From contig NZ_JAOQNX010000040.1 of NCBI RefSeq assembly GCF_025961575.1, positions 1-41,472 on the forward strand: DNA of 41,472 nucleotides. Direction: 5' to 3'. This document shows positions 17,145-27,943 of this stretch, piece by piece. The notes beneath the pieces are model-generated. The model was not told where the DNA came from and searched no databases. It worked only from the letters and a program-made list of their open reading frames with translations. The stretch's first letter is position 1. Every line of letters starts with the position of its first letter. This DNA comes from Rhodoblastus acidophilus (GTDB taxonomy: Bacteria > Pseudomonadota > Alphaproteobacteria > Rhizobiales > Beijerinckiaceae). Both the position numbers and the translations under genes were made by a program.

Positions 17145-17160
17145 TGTTTCACGTGAAAAC
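17145..17160. promoter_or_regulatory. parS-like ParB-binding site
   Basis: The sequence TGTTTCACGTGAAAAC matches the 16-bp parS consensus TGTTTCACGTGAAACA at 14 positions; the central TTTCACGTGAAA is a perfect palindrome. It lies in a gene-free region, as expected for a real site. parA/parB are not in the window. Confidence 0.5.
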
Positions 17161-17272
17161 AAAACGTGAACATAATTTTGACGCAGTGCCGATTTTGCCG
17201 GATTTCGCGGTTTTCACTTTTCGGAAAAAACCCGCAACGACCTGGCGGATTGTCTCTCGCGGGCCGGCGTGG

Positions 17273-17295
17273 ATGGCCGGGACAAGCCCGGCCAT
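17273..17295. repeat. Dispersed GC hairpin downstream of the 61-aa gene
   Basis: atggccggg and cccggccat form a 9-bp stem with loop acaag. It sits 20 bp beyond the stop of the minus-strand small gene and may end its transcript. The wider string is of a type often repeated between genes in Hyphomicrobiales (recalled, not searched). Confidence 0.5.
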
Positions 17296-17314
17296 GACGG
17301 TTCTGGGGCGGCCG

Positions 17315-17500
17315 TCAGGTCACCGCCATTTGCGGAACCACCGTGATCTTCCAGCTCTGGCCGTCGTCCGATTCCTCGATCGACTGGACAAAACCCTTCA
17401 CCACGACGTCGCCGAAATATTCGTAGATCGCCTCCTGCTCTTCCTGGGCTTCCTTGCAGCGCGTGACCTGCCGCCCGTCCGAAGTCTCATAAGTCGCCAT
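17315..17500 (-). CDS. Small conserved-looking protein of unknown function (61 aa)
   Basis: MATYETSDGRQVTRCKEAQE is followed by an acidic helix (EEQEAIYEYFGDVVVKGFV) and an amphipathic strand SWKITVVPQMAVT. I do not recognise a family. Coding is supported by a good Shine-Dalgarno (GGAGTGAGGG) before ATG 17500 and by clean codon use; an upstream in-frame start at 17530 is less likely. It is divergent from msrB by 135 bp. No signal peptide; single Cys at residue 15. Confidence 0.6.
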   Translation of the reverse strand: MATYETSDGRQVTRCKEAQEEQEAIYEYFGDVVVKGFVQSIEESDDGQSWKITVVPQMAVT

Positions 17501-17635
17501 GGCCCTCACTCCGAATGAAGATGCGCGCAATTTAAAACAGAGCGCGTGTCGTCACAATGGCGGGATGCGGCCGTCACACGTCGCTTGCGCGGCGGCCAAG
17601 CCAAACCCATCTAATCCCCAGTAAGGAGGCCGCGT

Positions 17636-18037
17636 ATGACCGATGATTTCAGGGTGACCCGAACCGACGCCGAATGGCGGGCGATGCTCACGCCCGAGCA
17701 ATATGACGTGCTGCGCGGCCATGGCACGGAACGGCCGAGCTCCTGCGCGCTGAACCATGAGGAGCGCGCCGGGACCTTCCATTGCGTCGGCTGCGGCCAG
17801 CCGCTGTTCCGGTCCCTGGAAAAATTCGAGAGCGGCACGGGTTGGCCGAGCTTTTTCGACCCGATCGAGGGCGCGGTCGACACCAGCCGCGACGCCTCCT
17901 GGGGCATGATCCGCACCGAGGTCCATTGCAGCGCATGCGGCGGCCATCTCGGCCATGTGTTCGAGGACGGCCCGCCGCCCACCAACCTGCGCTATTGCAT
18001 CAATGGCGTGGCGCTGGACTTCAAGCCAAAGGCGTGA
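17636..18037 (+). CDS. msrB: Peptide methionine-(R)-S-oxide reductase MsrB
   Basis: 133 aa, full-length MsrB. Zinc site from two CxxC pairs (FHCVGCGQ and [11 protein letters not shown]), core motif [36 protein letters not shown] with the catalytic Cys in RYCIN. It reduces methionine-R-sulfoxide in oxidised proteins using thioredoxin. Excellent RBS AAGGAGG 7 nt before ATG 17636. Cytosolic (no signal peptide). It stands alone, followed after 94 bp by panD. Confidence 0.96.
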   Translation: MTDDFRVTRTDAEWRAMLTPEQYDVLRGHGTERPSSCALNHEERAGTFHCVGCGQPLFRSLEKFESGTGWPSFFDPIEGAVDTSRDASWGMIRTEVHCSACGGHLGHVFEDGPPPTNLRYCINGVALDFKPKA

Positions 18038-18131
18038 TCCGAATCGCGAGGCTGGCGATTCCCGTGAAAAAAAGCTATTGGAGCGTCCAAAGCTCGGGGG
18101 CGGCTGGCCTCCAGACATTCAGGACAAGTCA

Positions 18132-18581
18132 ATGCGCAAGGTTGTCGGCGCCAAACTTCACGGAATCCACGTGACGGACGCCAATATCGACTATCACGGC
18201 TCGATCACCCTCGACCCCGATCATTGCGAAGAGGCGGGGATTCTGCCGCTGGAGTTCGTCGAGATCTGGAACAAGAACTCCGGCGCGCGAATCTCGACCT
18301 ATGTGATCCTGGGGGAGCGCGGCTCGCGCTGCTGCATCCTCAACGGCGCGGCGGCGCGCACCTGCCAGCCCGGCGACGCGCTGATCATCTGCTCGTCGAT
18401 CTATGTGGACGCCGAGGAAATCCCCAGCCTCAATCCAAAAGTGCTGGCCTTCGACCGCGACAACCACGTCATCGACCGGCTGTCCTATAAGGTCGACTTC
18501 GACGACAAGGGGCGCTACCGCTTCGCCATCCACGACGAAACCGGCGCGAAACAACCCATTCCCCTTAAATCCAAAGTCTGA
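18132..18581 (+). CDS. panD: Aspartate 1-decarboxylase (pyruvoyl enzyme)
   Basis: 149 aa. The proenzyme cleavage site is the G-S of YHGSITLD (Gly23-Ser24), from which the pyruvoyl group forms; the start [19 protein letters not shown], the [19 protein letters not shown] strand and [19 protein letters not shown] are PanD core. It makes beta-alanine for pantothenate/CoA. About 20 residues longer at the C-terminus than the E. coli enzyme. ATG 18132 with AGGA upstream; the longer open frame to 17955 is an artefact overlapping msrB. Confidence 0.95.
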   Translation: MRKVVGAKLHGIHVTDANIDYHGSITLDPDHCEEAGILPLEFVEIWNKNSGARISTYVILGERGSRCCILNGAAARTCQPGDALIICSSIYVDAEEIPSLNPKVLAFDRDNHVIDRLSYKVDFDDKGRYRFAIHDETGAKQPIPLKSKV

Positions 18582-18670
18582 TAGGACGCAAACCAAAGAC
18601 CGGCTTGGCCCGTCGCGCGGAAGCACTCGCTTTCGCGCTTTTCCTTTTTGCGGCGCAGTGTCTGGGTCTT

Positions 18671-18718
18671 GCGCATGATCTTGTCCGAAAACCGGGACCA
18701 CTTTTCGGGACCATGCGC
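18671..18718. repeat. Dispersed intergenic palindrome upstream of serA
   Basis: gcgcatg (18671-18677) and catgcgc (18712-18718) bracket a second pair, gtccgaaaa and ttttcgggac. This gcatgatcttgtccgaaaacc-type element is familiar as an interspersed palindrome in Hyphomicrobiales genomes (recalled, not searched). It lies 20 bp before the serA GTG, so it would be in its leader. Confidence 0.6.
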
Positions 18719-18738
18719 TGACGCATCAGGAGAATGAA

Positions 18739-19983
18739 GTGAACGCACGTCTTTCGCTGTCCAAGGACAAGATCAAGGTGCTGCTGCTGGAAGGCATCCA
18801 CCAGAGCGCGGTCGATTTGTTCCACAACGCCGGCTACACCAATGTGACGCGCCTGACCAAGGCGCTCGACGGCGATGCGCTGCGCGAGGCGCTGCATGGC
18901 GTGCATATCGTCGGCATCCGTTCGCGCACCAAGCTCACCGAGCAGGTTTTTGAAGACGCCGACCGTCTGATGGCCGTCGGCTGCTTCTCCGTCGGCACCA
19001 ATCAGGTCAAGCTGCCCGCGGCTTCCGCGCGCGGCATTCCGGTGTTCAACGCGCCGTTTTCCAACACGCGGTCTGTCGCCGAACTGACCATCGGCGAAAT
19101 CGCCATGCTGCTGCGCCGCATCCCGTCGCGCTCGCACGATTGCCACAATGGCGGCTGGGACAAGAGCGCCGTCAACTCTTTTGAGGTGCGCGGCAAGACG
19201 CTCGGCATCGTCGGCTACGGCAATATCGGCAGCCAGCTGTCCTATCTGGCCGAGGCCATGGGCATGCGGGTGATTTTCTTCGACATCACCGACAGATTGC
19301 GCCACGGCAACACCGAGCCGACCAGCACGCTTGAGGAGCTGCTGGCCCAGTCCGACGTCGTCAGCCTGCATGTGCCGGAAACGCCGCAGACCAAGAACAT
19401 GATGGGCGCCGAGCAATTCGCGCAGATGAAGAAGGGCGCTTATTTCATCAACAATGCGCGCGGCACCTGCGTCGATATCGACGCGCTGGCGGAGGCGCTG
19501 AAGAGCGGCCATCTGCTCGGCGCGGCCGTTGACGTGTTCCCCAAGGAGCCCGCGGCCAATGGCGAGAAATTCGTGTCGCCGCTGCAGGGGCTGGAAAACG
19601 TCATCATCACCCCGCATATCGGCGGCTCCACCGAAGAGGCGCAGGAGCGGATCGGCGCGGAAGTCGCCCGAAAGCTTGTCGATTATTCCGACATCGGCTC
19701 GACCGTGGGCGCGGTGAACTTCCCGCAGGTGCAGCTGCCGCCGCGTCCGAACGGCACGCGCTTCATGCATGTCCACCGCAACGTGCCGGGCGTGCTGCGC
19801 AAGCTCAACGACGCTTTTTCCAGCCGCGGCCTGAACATCGCCTCGGAATTCCTGCAGACCGACGGCGACGTCGGCTATGTGGTGATCGAGGCCGACGGCG
19901 GTCTGGAACTGGCGGAGCAGGTGCTGGAGGACATCCGCGGCATCGAGGGCACGCTGCGCGCGCGCATCATCTACGAGCGCTGA
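18739..19983 (+). CDS. serA: D-3-phosphoglycerate dehydrogenase with ACT domain
   Basis: 414 aa, E. coli-type SerA. N-terminal substrate domain (GIRSRTKLTEQVFEDADRL), Rossmann motif GIVGYGNIGSQLSYLAEAMG near residue 155, catalytic-acid region NVIITPHIGGSTEEAQERIG, and a C-terminal ACT domain (FMHVHRNVPGVLRKLNDAFS onward) that gives serine feedback inhibition in the family. First step of serine synthesis. Start is GTG at 18739, preceded by AGGAGA. Confidence 0.96.
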   Translation: MNARLSLSKDKIKVLLLEGIHQSAVDLFHNAGYTNVTRLTKALDGDALREALHGVHIVGIRSRTKLTEQVFEDADRLMAVGCFSVGTNQVKLPAASARGIPVFNAPFSNTRSVAELTIGEIAMLLRRIPSRSHDCHNGGWDKSAVNSFEVRGKTLGIVGYGNIGSQLSYLAEAMGMRVIFFDITDRLRHGNTEPTSTLEELLAQSDVVSLHVPETPQTKNMMGAEQFAQMKKGAYFINNARGTCVDIDALAEALKSGHLLGAAVDVFPKEPAANGEKFVSPLQGLENVIITPHIGGSTEEAQERIGAEVARKLVDYSDIGSTVGAVNFPQVQLPPRPNGTRFMHVHRNVPGVLRKLNDAFSSRGLNIASEFLQTDGDVGYVVIEADGGLELAEQVLEDIRGIEGTLRARIIYER

Positions 19984-19992
19984 GAGGGGCTT

Positions 19993-20012
19993 GGGGGAGG
20001 CGCGCCTCCCCC
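19993..20012. terminator. GC palindrome after serA
   Basis: gggggaggcgcgcctccccc is a perfect 20-bp palindrome starting 9 bp after the serA stop. It would fold as a strong hairpin and probably ends the serA transcript before the tRNA gene; only scattered Ts follow. Confidence 0.5.
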
Positions 20013-20122
20013 CGCCTTGTTCTGGTGTTGATTATCAGAACAAAAAGTTGCGCGGCGCGCTTGCGGGCGAGCGCAACGCCAATTATGGTCCGCGGCGACT
20101 CGGGGCTTTGCCCCACGGTCAT

Positions 20123-20197
20123 TGGGGCGTCGCCAAGTGGTAAGGCAGCGGATTTTGATTCCGCCATCCGTAGGTTCGAATCCTGCCGCCCCAGCCA
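20123..20197 (+). tRNA. tRNA-Gln (anticodon TTG)
   Basis: Acceptor stem tggggcg/cgcccca, D arm gcc..ggc, anticodon stem gcgga/tccgc with loop ttttgat (anticodon TTG, Gln), T arm gtagg-ttcgaat-cctgc, discriminator G and encoded CCA at 20195-20197. All four arms pair. It reads Gln CAA (and CAG by wobble). Confidence 0.96.
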
Positions 20198-20654
20198 TTT
20201 CTTTTATACCGGCAAATGCAAGGCGTTGTGGGTTCTCGACGAGACGTAACCAGACGCTTCACGCCCTCGGGCGTCAGCACGCCATTGGAGTCGGCGAACT
20301 GGGGCGCCGGCAATGGCGGCGGGCTCGCAGCTGCAGCCTGATTGCGGCCATATGGTGAGAACTTAATCCATCTCTCTGATTATTAACTGCTATTGGGTGT
20401 AAATCCGCTCGGTTTTCGCCTCCAACCCCGCAGGTTTTGCCTGACCGTTGCGCATTTTCCGGTCGGTTTTTCTGCTGCTTAAAAATGCGGCTGGACGACA
20501 AGGGCTCCTCCTTTAGTTTGAGCATCAAGCCGCGACGCAAAGGTTGCGGCGCTCCTGAACTGAGTGACGACTGAAGCATCCTCGGCGCGTAAGGCGTTGA
20601 CGGTGAAAGGTAAAACTTTGCCCATCGTCGTCGCGCCACACGAGGATGCGTTCC
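20198..20654. other. Gene-free leader region upstream of nifJ (457 bp)
   Basis: No convincing gene. The tract 20340-20520 is AT-richer. A weak hairpin gaccg/cggtc (20443-20447, 20460-20464) is followed by ggttttt and may terminate the tRNA transcript. A TTGACG at 20597-20602 has no good -10 partner, and I saw no clear FNR box or sigma-54 site. Confidence 0.4.
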
Positions 20655-23600
20655 ATGACCCGTTTTCCCGGCCTGCCCACAGTCATCAACGGCAATGGCG
20701 CCGTCGCTCACGTCATGAGCCACGTCTGCGGCGGCGTGATCGGCTATCCCATCACGCCCTCGACTGAAATCGCGGAAAATTTCGAAAATTTCCGCGCCAA
20801 TGGCGGCGTCAACGTCTGGGGCCAGCATCCATTCTTCTATGAGCCGGAGGGCGAGCATTCCGCACAGAGCGGCGCCATGGGCGCGGCGCTCACCGGCGGC
20901 AAATATGTCTCCAACGCCTCGTCAAGCCAGGGCGTGCTCTATGCGCTGGAGTCGCATTATGTGACTGTGGGAAAAAAGGTCGGCGGCTTCGTGCTGCATG
21001 TCGCTGCGCGCGTGGTGTCGCGCCATTCGCTCAACGTCATGGCGGGACATGACGATGTCTATGCGCTGCTGCTCGCCGGCTACACCATCCTCTTCGCCGC
21101 AAATCCGCAGGAAGCCGCCGATTTCGCCGCGCTATCCTACAGGATCGCCGCGAATGCGCTGATTCCCGTCGCCAACGCCATGGATGGTTTCGCCACCTCG
21201 CACATGATGAGCGAAGCGCTCCTGCCCGAACCGGAGCTTTTGCGAACCTTCATCGGCGATCCCGCCGCGCGCATTCCCGCGCCGACCGTCGCGCAGGAAA
21301 TGCTGTTCGGGGCCAAGGGCCGCGTCTGGCAGATCGGTCAATGGTTCGAGCGCCACGCCGGCGCCTTCGACACCGACAAGCTCGAAGCCGCGCGGAAACA
21401 GCTCGCCGCCAAGGCCGACGCCATAGAAACCGACACAGGCGGCGTCCTGCTCGACGATTTCGCCGGGCTATTGCCGCAGAAACTTGCCGCGCCCTTCCGC
21501 CGGCTCTGGCTGAACGCGTGGGAGAAAGGCACCCGCCAGCGCGTTCCCGCCCTTGTGGACGTCAACAATCCCGGCCTGACCGGCGGCGTGCAAAACCAGC
21601 CGGATTTCCAGAGCGGCTGCGCCGACCATCGCGCCCATTTCGCCGCCGACGTTCCCCGTTTCATCGACGAAGCTTTTGTCGAATACGCCGCTTTGACCGG
21701 ACGCGTCTATCGCCCGGTCATGGGTTTTGAAGCCGAGGACGCCGAGACCGTCCTGATTGGCCTGGGCTCGGTGACCGAGGACGCCGAAGCCGTCGCGGCG
21801 CATCTGCGCAAGCAGGGCCGCAAGGTCGGCGTGCTCGCGGTCAAACAGTTGCAGCCGTTCCCGGAGGCCGAAATTGTGGAGGCGCTCAAGGGCAAGCGCG
21901 CCGCCACCATTCTGGAGCGCTCCGAAAACATCGAACTCACCAGCCGGGTGATGCAGGCCCTGTGCAAGGCGCCGCGCGCCGCGCAGCCGCGCCTGACCAC
22001 TGCGATCTTCGGCCTTGGCGGCCACGACCTCCAGCCGCGCCATCTCGTCGCCGCCTATGACAATATGGACCGCGCCGAGCCCTCCGATTTCGTTTATCTC
22101 GGCTCGCAATTCATGGACGACGACGCCTCGCCGGCGCAGCAGAAGCTTGGCGCCGCCTATCCCGACAGTCTGCGCATGGGCCTGCCAGCCGGCGAAAATC
22201 CGCAGCTGCTTCCCGAGGGAGCGCTGCGCATCCGATTCCACTCCATCGGCGGCTACGGAACCATCGCCACTGGAAAGCTGGCGACCGACATCCTCGCCGG
22301 CGCGCTGAACCTGCATTCGAAATCGGCGCCGAAATACGGTTCGGAAAAGAGTGGCGCGCCGACCAATTTCTACATCACCCTCAGCCCCGAGCCGGTGAAG
22401 CTCACCAACGCCGAACTGGAGGACGTCGAGGTCGTGGTCTCGCCTGACCACATGGTGTTCGCCCATGCCGATCCCCTGCGCGGTCTGCGCGAGGGCGGCG
22501 CGTTCTTCCTGCAATCGCACCATTCGACCGAAGACGCCTGGCGCGCGCTTCCCGCTTCGGCGCGCGCTGAAATTCGGGCGAAAAACATCCGTTTCTTCGT
22601 GCTTGACGCCTTTGCGGTGGCCAAGCGTCATGCGCCCTCTCCAGAACTGGCGACGCGCATGATGGGCGTCGCCTTCATTGGCGCGCTGTGCGGCCGCATG
22701 GAGCGCATGGCGGCGGGCGCCGACGCCTCCGCGGTGCTGGAGCGCATCCGCAAGCAGATCGCCAAGAAATTCGGCTCCAAGGGCGAGGCTGTCGTCGCGG
22801 GCAATATGGCGGTGATTTCGGAAGGGCTGGAGGCGTGCTTCGCCGTGCCTTACCAGAAGTTCGGGGATAAAGCCGGAACGCCCGCCGCGCCCCATGCCGA
22901 CCTTTCCGAGAGATTGGGCGGCGCGGCGGCCAAGGTCGCCTCGCCGAGCGGCTTGTTCAGCGCCGAATATTTCAACGAAATCTTCGCCAAACCCATGCGC
23001 GACGGGCGGATCGGCGAAAGCGCGATCCTGCCGGGAACCGGCCTGTTCATGCCTCCGGCCTCCGCCGCCGCCAAGGACAAGGGCCTGTTTCGCCGCGAGG
23101 CGCCGGAATTCCTGGCCGACAAATGCACGGGATGTCTGGAGTGCACGCTTGTGTGCCCCGACGCCGCCATGCCCTGCACCGTGCATGAGATCGACGATCT
23201 CCTGTTCACGGCGGCGCGCCGCGCCGGCTTCGCTTCGAAAGGCGCGCTGGCGGACGCGCTTGTCGACGCCGCGGGCCGCATCCGCGACCGCCTCGCCGAA
23301 ACGCCGCGCGCTGCGCTGCACGCCTTGTTCGCCGAGCAGGGTGAAATGCTGGCGCTCTATGACGGCGCCCTGTCGGGGGCCTTGCAGAGTGTGGCGAAAC
23401 AGCTGGCGAGTTTCCCCGTGGCGAAGACCGGCTTCTTTTTCGACCAATATGAAAAGAAGGCGAAGGGCGAGGGCGGCCTGTTCTCGGTCGGCGTCGACCC
23501 CGCCAAATGTTCTGGCTGTCTCGAATGCGTGGCGGTCTGCGGCGCCAAGGCGCTGCGCGCGCAGGAGCAGGACGAGGCCGGGCTGGCGGCGTTGCGCGCG

Positions 23601-25187
23601 CGCTTCGCCTTCCTCGCCGACACCGCCAACACGCCCGCGCGCTTCAGCGAAAATCAGAGCATCGGCAACGCCAAGCGCCTGATGCTGGACCGCGACAATT
23701 ACTACGCCACATCGGGCGGCCATGGCGCCTGTCGCGGCTGCGGCGAGGTCACGGCCATCCGGCAGATCGCCTCCGCCGCCCATGCGCTGCATCGCAAGAG
23801 CGCCACCGCCGAAATCGCCGAGATCGAAGAGCTGAGCGACAAACTGGGAGTTTTGCTCGAAACTCTGCCTGCCGATGGCAATGGCGGTTCGGCGCGGCGC
23901 GCCCGCATCGAGGCGACGCTCACAACGCTTCAAAAGCGGCTGTTCGAACTCGAATGCGGCCCCACCGGCGCCGGACAGTCCGGCCTCGCCGTCGCCAACG
24001 CCACGGGCTGCTCCTCGGTCTATTGCTCGACCTTCCCGTACAATGCCTATCGCGACCCCTGGGTGAACAGCCTGTTTCAGGACACGCCCGCGCTTGCAAA
24101 GGGTCTTTTCGAGGGCATGGCGGCCGACATCGTCACAGTGGTGAAGGCGCGCCGTGTTGCGGAGCTGGAGCTTGCCGGCGCCTATGATGAAAACACGCAG
24201 GGACGGGCGCTCAAAACCCTGAACTGGGAGAATTTCACCGAGGCCGAACGCGCGCGCATTCCGACCATATTTTCGATGGGCGGCGACGGCGCCAATTACG
24301 ACATCGGCTTCGGCGCGCTGTCGAAACTTTTGACCACCAAGGCGCCGGTCAAAGTGGTGATCCTCAACACCGGCGGCTATTCCAATACTGGCGGTCAGGC
24401 GTCGTCGTCGAGCTATCTCGGGCAGGACGCCGATCTCGCGCGCATTGGCGCCGCTCATGATGGCAAGCAGGATGATCGCAAGGAGCTGAGCCTGATCGCG
24501 GCGATGCATCCCAAAGTGATGGTGGTGCAGACCAGTCCGTCGATCCCCGGCCATTTTCTGCGCAATGTCCTGACGGCGTTGGCCTATCAAGGCGGCCCGG
24601 TGGTGCTGGACATTTACACGCCATGCCAGGGCGAGAACGGCGTCGGCGACGATCTCTCGCACCGGCACGGCCGTCTCGCCGTGTCGAGCCGCATGGCTCC
24701 CGTGTTCACCCACGATCCCGAAGCGGGCGAGACGCTGAGCGCGCGTTTGTCGCTCACTGGCAATCCCGGGGTCGAGAGCGATTGGGACACCAGTGTTCTC
24801 TCCTGGACCGACGACAAGGGAGAACGCCATGAGATGGAGGTTCCGTTCACGCCGGCGGATTTCGCTTTGCGCGAAGGGCGGTTCAAGCGGCACTTCGGAC
24901 GTCCCTTGTCGGATGACGTCGAAGCCGCCGTTCCGGTCGCCGCCTTTATCGATCTGCCTGCGGAGGAAAGAGAAGGCGTCACGCCCTTCGTCTGGACGAT
25001 CCGCGCGGGACGGCTTGCGCGCTTGAGCGTCTCGCCGGCGCTGGTGCGTTTGGTCGAGGAGCGGCGGCGCAACTGGCGCCAGCTCAAGGAGCTGGCCGGA
25101 TATCCATTGCTCACCAAAGAGCAGGACGCGACGCCAGACACTGCGGCGGTCGCGCCGAAGGAGATGCACGCCTCGGCGCTGCACTGA
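20655..25187 (+). CDS. nifJ: Long pyruvate:ferredoxin/flavodoxin oxidoreductase-like protein
   Basis: 1510 aa, well above the 1170-1200 aa of ordinary single-chain NifJ. Order: pyrimidine-binding domain (CGGVIGYPITPSTEIAENF; substrate-side VAARVVSRHSLNVMAGHDDV), transketolase-C-like domain (IGLGSVTEDAEAVAAHL), gamma domain (RFHSIGGYGTIATGKLATDI), then two 4Fe-4S motifs, CTGCLECTLVCP near residue 823 and CSGCLECVAVC near 950, about 127 residues apart. The TPP domain follows, with CRGCGE near 1023, ATGCSSVYC, GDGANYDIGFGALS and YSNTGGQ. It should oxidise pyruvate (or another 2-oxoacid) with CoA to acetyl-CoA, CO2 and reduced ferredoxin. Start at ATG 20655 (GAGG 9 nt upstream) is preferred to ATG 20646. 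A monocistronic gene with a terminator; pyruvate specificity is inferred. Confidence 0.88.
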   Translation: MTRFPGLPTVINGNGAVAHVMSHVCGGVIGYPITPSTEIAENFENFRANGGVNVWGQHPFFYEPEGEHSAQSGAMGAALTGGKYVSNASSSQGVLYALESHYVTVGKKVGGFVLHVAARVVSRHSLNVMAGHDDVYALLLAGYTILFAANPQEAADFAALSYRIAANALIPVANAMDGFATSHMMSEALLPEPELLRTFIGDPAARIPAPTVAQEMLFGAKGRVWQIGQWFERHAGAFDTDKLEAARKQLAAKADAIETDTGGVLLDDFAGLLPQKLAAPFRRLWLNAWEKGTRQRVPALVDVNNPGLTGGVQNQPDFQSGCADHRAHFAADVPRFIDEAFVEYAALTGRVYRPVMGFEAEDAETVLIGLGSVTEDAEAVAAHLRKQGRKVGVLAVKQLQPFPEAEIVEALKGKRAATILERSENIELTSRVMQALCKAPRAAQPRLTTAIFGLGGHDLQPRHLVAAYDNMDRAEPSDFVYLGSQFMDDDASPAQQKLGAAYPDSLRMGLPAGENPQLLPEGALRIRFHSIGGYGTIATGKLATDILAGALNLHSKSAPKYGSEKSGAPTNFYITLSPEPVKLTNAELEDVEVVVSPDHMVFAHADPLRGLREGGAFFLQSHHSTEDAWRALPASARAEIRAKNIRFFVLDAFAVAKRHAPSPELATRMMGVAFIGALCGRMERMAAGADASAVLERIRKQIAKKFGSKGEAVVAGNMAVISEGLEACFAVPYQKFGDKAGTPAAPHADLSERLGGAAAKVASPSGLFSAEYFNEIFAKPMRDGRIGESAILPGTGLFMPPASAAAKDKGLFRREAPEFLADKCTGCLECTLVCPDAAMPCTVHEIDDLLFTAARRAGFASKGALADALVDAAGRIRDRLAETPRAALHALFAEQGEMLALYDGALSGALQSVAKQLASFPVAKTGFFFDQYEKKAKGEGGLFSVGVDPAKCSGCLECVAVCGAKALRAQEQDEAGLAALRARFAFLADTANTPARFSENQSIGNAKRLMLDRDNYYATSGGHGACRGCGEVTAIRQIASAAHALHRKSATAEIAEIEELSDKLGVLLETLPADGNGGSARRARIEATLTTLQKRLFELECGPTGAGQSGLAVANATGCSSVYCSTFPYNAYRDPWVNSLFQDTPALAKGLFEGMAADIVTVVKARRVAELELAGAYDENTQGRALKTLNWENFTEAERARIPTIFSMGGDGANYDIGFGALSKLLTTKAPVKVVILNTGGYSNTGGQASSSSYLGQDADLARIGAAHDGKQDDRKELSLIAAMHPKVMVVQTSPSIPGHFLRNVLTALAYQGGPVVLDIYTPCQGENGVGDDLSHRHGRLAVSSRMAPVFTHDPEAGETLSARLSLTGNPGVESDWDTSVLSWTDDKGERHEMEVPFTPADFALREGRFKRHFGRPLSDDVEAAVPVAAFIDLPAEEREGVTPFVWTIRAGRLARLSVSPALVRLVEERRRNWRQLKELAGYPLLTKEQDATPDTAAVAPKEMHASALH

Positions 25188-25208
25188 TCTGACGAAATCC
25201 TGAAACGG

Positions 25209-25236
25209 AAAGGCCGCGCTTGGAGCGCGGCCTTTT
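25209..25236 (+). terminator. Intrinsic terminator of nifJ
   Basis: aaaggccgcgc (25209-25219) and gcgcggccttt (25225-25235) make an 11-bp stem with loop ttgga, ending in TTTT, 22 bp after the nifJ stop. Confidence 0.85.
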
Positions 25237-25351
25237 CATGTTCCGGCCAAGCCGCGCGGCGACCGCCCTTCGTTCGCTTGTCCCGGTCCAAAGCGTCCGT
25301 CCGCGCTCCCGCATGAAGCGGTCTTGGGGATCGGTGCTTTCAGATGCGCGA

Positions 25352-25444
25352 GAGCCTTTGGAGTGAAGCGAATGCCGGTTCGCTCGAAGGCGATAAGTTA
25401 AAACAACAAGAGCGCGTTCGGGGAACAGGAGTTCACCGAACGCG
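25352..25444. repeat. Dispersed intergenic palindromic repeat, copy B
   Basis: Related to 10803-10894: both start gagc, share atgccggttcgc and an aaacaa tract, and end in a hairpin containing cgttcgg. Here the hairpin is cgcgttcgg (25413-25421) with ccgaacgcg (25436-25444), plus an inner gaac/gttc. It lies just beyond the 3' end of maeB and could terminate it. Confidence 0.65.
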
Positions 25445-25490
25445 AAGGTCCTATCGGAAACCGTATGCCGTGCGCCAACCGGCGACGGTA

Positions 25491-27782
<2,292 letters not shown>

Positions 27783-27877
27783 GGCTTATGTCTCCTGCGG
27801 AATCTGGACCGTCCGGCTCGGAGCACCGTGGGGGCGTGGGCTTCGCGCATCGCCGCGTCATCCTGCGGGCGGAGATT

Positions 27878-27901
27878 TTTCGGAATACGAAAAGTTTTTC
27901 G
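27878..27901 (-). promoter_or_regulatory. Tripartite IclR-type operator, site 1 (maeB)
   Basis: Read on the minus strand: CGAAA-AACT-TTTCG-TATTC-CGAAA. The inner pair is part of the dyad TTTTCG-N5-CGAAAA (27877-27893). It begins 42 bp after the first base of TTGACG. Confidence 0.65.
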
Positions 27902-27914
27902 CATTCTTCTGCGG

Positions 27915-27943
27915 CGATTAGACCGAATTCGTTTTGCCGTCAA
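27915..27943 (-). promoter_or_regulatory. Candidate maeB promoter
   Basis: Minus strand: TTGACG (27943-27938), 17-bp spacer, TAATCG (27920-27915). The -35 is near consensus, the -10 is weak. It places operator site 1 just downstream of the likely start, a position for repression. Confidence 0.45.

Larger units (their letters stand above)
16729..17314. other. Gene-free AT-richer intergenic stretch (586 bp)
   Basis: Base composition drops clearly here and open frames on both strands look non-coding (overlapping, low-complexity translations, no family signal). It holds the parS-like site (17145-17160), a hairpin acgaaaac/gttttcgt (16998-17019) and a dispersed hairpin (17273-17295). I looked for DnaA boxes (TTATCCACA-like) and found none. 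Confidence 0.6.
25188..25490. other. Convergent nifJ/maeB intergenic region (303 bp)
   Basis: Contains the nifJ terminator, then about 115 bp without visible structure, then repeat copy B, whose terminal hairpin faces maeB. No gene is supported. Confidence 0.5.

Noticed and set aside
16737-17173. Several 60-130-codon frames in the arsR upstream region
   Set aside because: They overlap on both strands, have no RBS and no recognisable protein features.
16729-17314. Chromosome or plasmid origin, suggested by AT-richness and the parS-like site
   Set aside because: No DnaA boxes, iterons or replication genes are seen; only the ParB-type site is retained.
20119-20313. Minus-strand ORF overlapping tRNA-Gln
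   Set aside because: It covers the whole tRNA gene in antisense and lacks a ribosome site.
20516-20534. FNR-like sequence ttgagcatcaa upstream of nifJ
   Set aside because: The half-sites are too close (11 bp total instead of the 14-bp TTGAT-N4-ATCAA).
21468-25184. Very long antisense frame (over 1200 codons) opposite nifJ
   Set aside because: Arg/Gly/His/Gln-rich translation typical of the antisense shadow of GC-rich genes; the plus-strand frame has clear PFOR domains and a terminator.
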